A DNA stretch of 9,211 nt, taken from the NCBI GenBank assembly GCA_039029535.1, contig JBCCFW010000241.1, positions 1 through 9,211 of the forward strand, in the 5' to 3' direction. The DNA comes from JBCCFW01 sp039029535 (lineage in GTDB: Bacteria > Acidobacteriota > JBCCFW01). Of the stretch, positions 7,401-9,211 are shown in pieces. Numbering within the stretch: position 1 is the stretch's first letter; every line of letters starts with the position of its first letter. A program made the translations under genes and the position numbers. The notes under the pieces are model-generated. The model did no database searches and was not told the origin of the DNA. It saw only the letters and a list, made by a program, of their open reading frames with translations.

Positions 7401-7719
7401 GGTTGAGGCTCGCGAGGACGCGGGCCTCGTTCTCGAACAGGCGCAGGCTCCGAGGGCTGGCGGCGACCTGGCCGCGAATGGTCTTGAGGGCGACCCGGCG
7501 CTCGAGGAGCTCGTCCTTGGCGAGCCAGACCACCCCCATGCCGCCTCGCCCGAGCTCGTCCTCGATGAGGTAGCGCCCGACGCGCTGCCCCCGGTCGAGC
7601 TTGCTGACGGGCGGAGACCGTCGGGTCGACTGGATGAGCGTCTCCTGCTCGTCCGAGTCGTCCGACGGCCGGCCTGCGCCGGAGCTGGGGGGCCGCCCTG
7701 GCTCGTCGGTTCCTGCCAT
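4444..7719 (-). CDS. Ser/Thr protein kinase - STAND-type ATPase - TPR fusion (PknK-like architecture)
   Basis: The 1091-residue product is a cytoplasmic signalling protein with no visible membrane segment. After a hydrophilic N-terminus, a Hanks-type kinase spans about 50-305: glycine loop GRGGMG (57-62), K79, E98, HRDLKPAN (170-177), DFG (190-192), GTPAYMSPE (209-217). All catalytic residues are present, so it should be active. A P-loop ATPase of the predicted-ATPase/STAND type follows from about 330: VGRE (333-336), Walker A GPGGSGKT (357-364), Walker B-like VVLDNFE (429-435), VVTSR (458-462), GLPLAIELAAAR (518-529). From about 765 to 1081 come eight TPR-like units of almost exactly 40 residues. 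Kinase, ATPase and helical repeats in this order recall mycobacterial PknK and many myxobacterial kinases; no LuxR-type DNA-binding domain is seen at the end. The likely job is ligand- or partner-gated phosphorylation; substrates are unknown. The ATG lacks a strong ribosome binding site. It is divergent from the esterase gene. Confidence 0.92.
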   Translation of the reverse strand: MAGTDEPGRPPSSGAGRPSDDSDEQETLIQSTRRSPPVSKLDRGQRVGRYLIEDELGRGGMGVVWLAKDELLERRVALKTIRGQVAASPRSLRLFENEARVLASLNHPNLATVFDLLVHESEPVLVMELLDGESLAQRLERGPLSVEEALRVGVQVSAGLSRAHGQGLVHRDLKPANVQLLASGDAKVLDFGLAREWMTGEEAGAELAGTPAYMSPEQWACQALDGRSDLYSLGLLLLECLTARPSLMRDDTELRHPTGERRVVDWSGLPAKLPARLHRVLRACLEDDRDARPASALEVHDTLLRDLRDVESGETISQGAAPVVLPPERDLFVGREDELAALAGVLTPEKRLVTVLGPGGSGKTRLVVHHARETLEMHPGGTWFVDLSDVHELDDLLAAVASTLDVPLGQGDPVERLARVLEARGAVRVVLDNFEQVVEHAAATVGRWLELATEARFVVTSRVVLGLPSEQVLDVEPLPLDGAALELFETRARAKKHDFAITDENREAVHELVRLVDGLPLAIELAAARTRMLSPAALVERMSDRFTVLAGAAGAPGRQATMRATIEWSWNLLVPWEQAALAQLAVFVGPFTLSAAEAVLDLSAWEDAPWSLDAVQVLLDKSLLRPIAADRSGPAAGREEQFGTYVSIHEFASEKLRTPGAIADDASGPGAARAAEQRHGRFFAGHGTNAALGALDRHGGVARRWALARVLGDVVVACRRAVARNDDAIARSTLRAFWAVMVDEGPFSAAIDLGREVLAMPSLPRAERGRVQCLVGKALDGAGQHHEGLEHVEAALALHRELEDERGIAVTLHQLGTMEAKLGRIDSARECYEESLRLSRALDEKPTAALVLFRLGALHFEQGRLEEAHHCIDQVLASSRELGHRRLEGVALSTRAQLLSDEHRSDEAEELLLRSLTIAREVRNRHGVGVALANLGLLYKGLERWDEAIVHYEQSLLVQQEMGNQRLVGVMLGNIGNLEIARGRLDEATTRLEQALAIHRQTGDRRMEAIFLGNLGYIISMRGRPREALDTLLEALAVHREVGNRRAEYPVLAKVAELHAELGEDEKAAEARAAWNDLDSEMGGQSQVPSY
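4474..5427 (-). repeat. Eight tandem 40-residue TPR units in the kinase C-terminus
   Basis: At protein level units begin near residues 765, 805, 845, 885, 925, 965, 1005 and 1045. Most share the pattern A-x-x-L-G-x-L, then G-R-x-D-E-A, then a helix with A-L-A-x-H-R and a turn of x-G-N or x-G-D. The spacing is 40 except for one unit of 39-40, equal to about 120 bases. This longer-than-34 form is the kinesin-light-chain-like TPR variety (TPR_12 type) used as a protein-binding surface. Copies have diverged at DNA level. Confidence 0.75.
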
Positions 7720-7831
7720 GAGGGAGCCTATCCCGTCACCGGTCCACTCGACCCATCGGCGTGCTCGAGATGGCTCGCGATGGCCTGCTCAGGCTACGAT
7801 TGCCCCTCATCGAAGCCCGGGAGCCCGCCCC
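7720..7831. promoter_or_regulatory. Divergent intergenic region with a tandem decamer and a possible -10
   Basis: These 112 bases separate the starts of the kinase (minus) and the esterase (plus) and must hold both promoters. TACGAT at 7795-7800 is a possible -10 for the esterase gene, matching TATAAT at four of six positions, without a good -35. GATGGCTCGC (7769-7778) and GATGGCCTGC (7779-7788) form a direct repeat of ten bases, one helical turn, agreeing at eight positions. This could be an operator just upstream of the -10, but short repeats are common in GC-rich DNA. For the kinase no clear promoter is seen. Confidence 0.3.
7819..7823 (+). promoter_or_regulatory. Ribosome binding site GGGAG for the esterase gene
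   Basis: GGGAG lies eight bases before the GTG at 7832. Although the frame is open to 7601, this site and the signal peptide beginning right after the GTG fix the start here and leave room for the divergent promoter. Confidence 0.55.
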
Positions 7832-9031
7832 GTGAACTCGCTCACCCTCCGTCGATCGTCGCTCGCAACGATCGGTCTCAGCCTCCTCCACACCACGACC
7901 GCCGTCGCCGGCCAGCTCGAGATCGACCTCGGCCGCGGACCGCTCACGGTCCACTTCCCCGACGACGTCTCCCCCGACCGGCCTGCCGGCCTGCTGGTCA
8001 TGCTTCACGGCTACACCGCGTCGGGCAGCGCGCAGGAGGCGTACTTCAGGCTCCAGGGCCTGGCCGAGGAGGAGGGCTTCGTCTACGTCTACCCGGACGG
8101 CACGTCGAACCCACTGGGCCATCGCTTCTGGAACGCGACCGACGCCTGCTGCAACTTCTTCGGCAGCAGCGTGGACGACGTCGGCTACGTCGTCTCGATC
8201 GTCGAGGCGATCTGCGAGCGACTCACCATCGACCCCTGGCGGGTCCACTTGCTCGGTCACTCCAACGGCGGCTTCATGTCGTACCGCCTGGCCTGCGAGC
8301 GCGCCGACGTCTTCGCGTCGCTCACCAGTCTCGCCGGCGCGACCTTCGACAATCCTGACGACTGCAATCCGGTCGGTCCGGTGCACGTGCAGCAGGTCCA
8401 CGGCACCGTCGATGCGACCATCCTCTACCCCGACATCGGCGAGCTCTTCGGCACCCCCTACCCCGGCGCCGAGCGCACCGCCGAGCTCTGGGCCGACGAG
8501 CTGGGCTGCTTCCTCACCCCCGACGAATCAGCACCCGCCCGGGACCTCGACTCGGTCCTGCCTGGCGACGAAAGCACCCAACGGCTCTACGAAGACGGCT
8601 GTCGTCCGGCCAGCTCGGCCCGGCTCTGGACCATCCCTGGCGGTAGTCACGCGCCGGCCATCACCGACGACTTCCGCTACCTGGTCCTCGACTTCGCCCG
8701 CACGCATCCCAAGGCAGGCGTGACCTTCTTCGACGACGGGACGCTCGAGTGGCCGCCGCTGCACTGGGCCGACGAGTACCGCATCTACCGAGGCGACCTC
8801 GCCGGCCTCGTCGATCGCGACGGTGACGGCCGACCCGACGGCGGCTACGGCGACTGCATCAGCGACGTCGATCCCGACCCGACCGACACGGTGCTGGTCA
8901 CCGAAGAGAACCCGCCGCCGGGCGTCGGCTGGTTCTACCTCGTCGGCTTCCGCAAGACGGACGGCACGGACTCCCTGCTCGGCACGAGCTCCCTCGGCCT
9001 CGCCCGGTACGCCGAGACGGCCTGCCCCTGA
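7832..9031 (+). CDS. Secreted PHB depolymerase / feruloyl esterase-like alpha/beta-hydrolase with C-terminal module
   Basis: From the GTG at 7832 the product has 399 residues. A signal peptide (two Arg at 7-8, hydrophobic core to about 20, A-V-A before Gly27) predicts export and cleavage after Ala26. The hydrolase domain follows: LHGYTASG (58-65) for the oxyanion region, GHSNGG with nucleophile Ser144, Asp194 in HGTVDA and His273 in GGSHAP, the catalytic triad expected for the LpqC/poly(3-hydroxybutyrate) depolymerase-like family. Such enzymes cleave ester bonds in polyesters or plant-wall phenolic esters; which one cannot be decided. Residues about 305-399 are a separate module: W-A-D-E-Y-R-I-Y-R-G (312-321), a calcium-loop motif D328-x-D330-x-D332-G-x-x-D336, Cys342, a G-W-F-Y-L-V strand and final Cys398, possibly disulfide-bonded to Cys342. 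I recall this tail on other secreted proteins of myxobacteria-like genomes. The gene is monocistronic and divergent from the kinase. Confidence 0.85.
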   Translation: MNSLTLRRSSLATIGLSLLHTTTAVAGQLEIDLGRGPLTVHFPDDVSPDRPAGLLVMLHGYTASGSAQEAYFRLQGLAEEEGFVYVYPDGTSNPLGHRFWNATDACCNFFGSSVDDVGYVVSIVEAICERLTIDPWRVHLLGHSNGGFMSYRLACERADVFASLTSLAGATFDNPDDCNPVGPVHVQQVHGTVDATILYPDIGELFGTPYPGAERTAELWADELGCFLTPDESAPARDLDSVLPGDESTQRLYEDGCRPASSARLWTIPGGSHAPAITDDFRYLVLDFARTHPKAGVTFFDDGTLEWPPLHWADEYRIYRGDLAGLVDRDGDGRPDGGYGDCISDVDPDPTDTVLVTEENPPPGVGWFYLVGFRKTDGTDSLLGTSSLGLARYAETACP

Positions 9032-9091
9032 GTCGGGCGCCGACTTGCGATGAGGAGCCGCAAGCACGAAGCGTGGAAGAAGAACAGAGAG
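9032..9091. terminator. Short spacer with a hairpin after the esterase gene, possible terminator
   Basis: CTTGCG (9044-9049) and CGCAAG (9059-9064) form a perfect six-base stem with a nine-base loop, 12 bases after the esterase stop. No T-run follows, so it is only a weak terminator candidate. The rest of the spacer, about 9065-9091, is less GC-rich and purine-rich, as non-coding DNA often is in such genomes. Confidence 0.3.
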
Positions 9092-9211
9092 CTAGGAGTC
9101 TGCGTCACGGGTCGGCGCGGTCGCGGTGCGAGCGCCGCGGGGGTGGATGCGCGGCGCCGCCACCACCGGGCTGCGGGGGCCGGGGTGGGGAGCGGGAACG
9201 AAGCAGGCGCC
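9092..9211 (-). CDS. Possible C-terminal tail of a minus-strand gene (5' end outside window)
   Basis: Read on the minus strand from the window edge, one frame runs 39 codons to a TAG at 9092-9094. It has C or G in nearly all third positions, as real genes here do, while the other two minus frames do not. The encoded stretch is rich in Pro, Ala and Arg (for example PAPHPGPRSPVVAAPR) and has no recognisable domain; such low-complexity tails are common at protein ends in GC-rich bacteria. It would converge on the esterase gene with the hairpin between them. The fragment is short, so it may be chance. Confidence 0.25.
   Translation of the reverse strand, partial: GACFVPAPHPGPRSPVVAAPRIHPRGARTATAPTRDADS

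Noticed and set aside
4444..7719. Kinase-ATPase-TPR protein as a proven anti-phage defence gene
   Set aside because: The ATPase and repeat architecture resembles STAND receptors, but no defence gene, nuclease or mobile-element context lies nearby, so there is no positive support.
7601..7831. N-terminal extension of the esterase to 7601
   Set aside because: It would overlap the start of the kinase gene and bury the signal peptide more than 70 residues inside the protein.
6190..8358. Plus-strand open frame of more than 700 codons antisense to the kinase
   Set aside because: It lies opposite a gene with complete kinase and ATPase motifs, runs on over the esterase start in another frame, and its translation shows no domain. 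Long antisense frames are expected in GC-rich DNA because stop codons are rare.

Overview
The window is made of two unlike pieces of DNA. Bases 1 to about 580 are AT-rich (roughly 35-45% G+C by eye) and carry the end of one gene and the beginning of another, both of the kind found in Bacteroidota surface-polysaccharide loci: the C-terminal tail of a FemAB/GNAT-like acyltransferase, overlapping the start of a family 2 glycosyltransferase. From about 580 to the end the sequence is strongly GC-rich (about two thirds to 70%) with C/G in most third codon positions. Its gene content (large Ser/Thr kinase-ATPase-TPR protein, secreted esterase with a calcium-loop tail, several beta-propellers, lipoprotein) suggests a Myxococcota-like or other 'deltaproteobacterial' genome. 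The change falls inside two genes at once: the glycosyltransferase loses its C-terminal half and the GC-rich propeller gene loses its start. A chimeric contig is the simplest explanation.

Layout of the GC-rich part: a 5'-truncated propeller-like protein (+, to 1925); convergent with it, a 2OG-Fe(II) oxygenase-like protein (-, 1943-2635); divergent from that, a probable lipoprotein with a YncE-type beta-propeller (+, 2770-3951) followed after 10 bases by a small cupin (+, 3962-4429), evidently co-translated; convergent with the cupin, a 1091-residue protein kinase / STAND-type ATPase / TPR fusion (-, 4444-7719); divergent from the kinase, a secreted alpha/beta-hydrolase of the PHB depolymerase/feruloyl esterase type with a C-terminal accessory module (+, 7832-9031). 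The last 180 bases hold a hairpin and perhaps the tail of a minus-strand gene.

Genes alternate strand nearly one by one, with very short gaps (14-17 bases) at convergent ends and roughly 110-135 bases at divergent starts, where promoters must lie. Apart from the propeller-cupin pair there is no operon, and nothing shows that the genes form one pathway. I see no tRNA, rRNA, CRISPR array, insertion sequence or phage gene. The kinase fusion has a recognisable PknK-like architecture. The most informative signal is the junction near 580; I did not find convincing evidence of a wholly new system.
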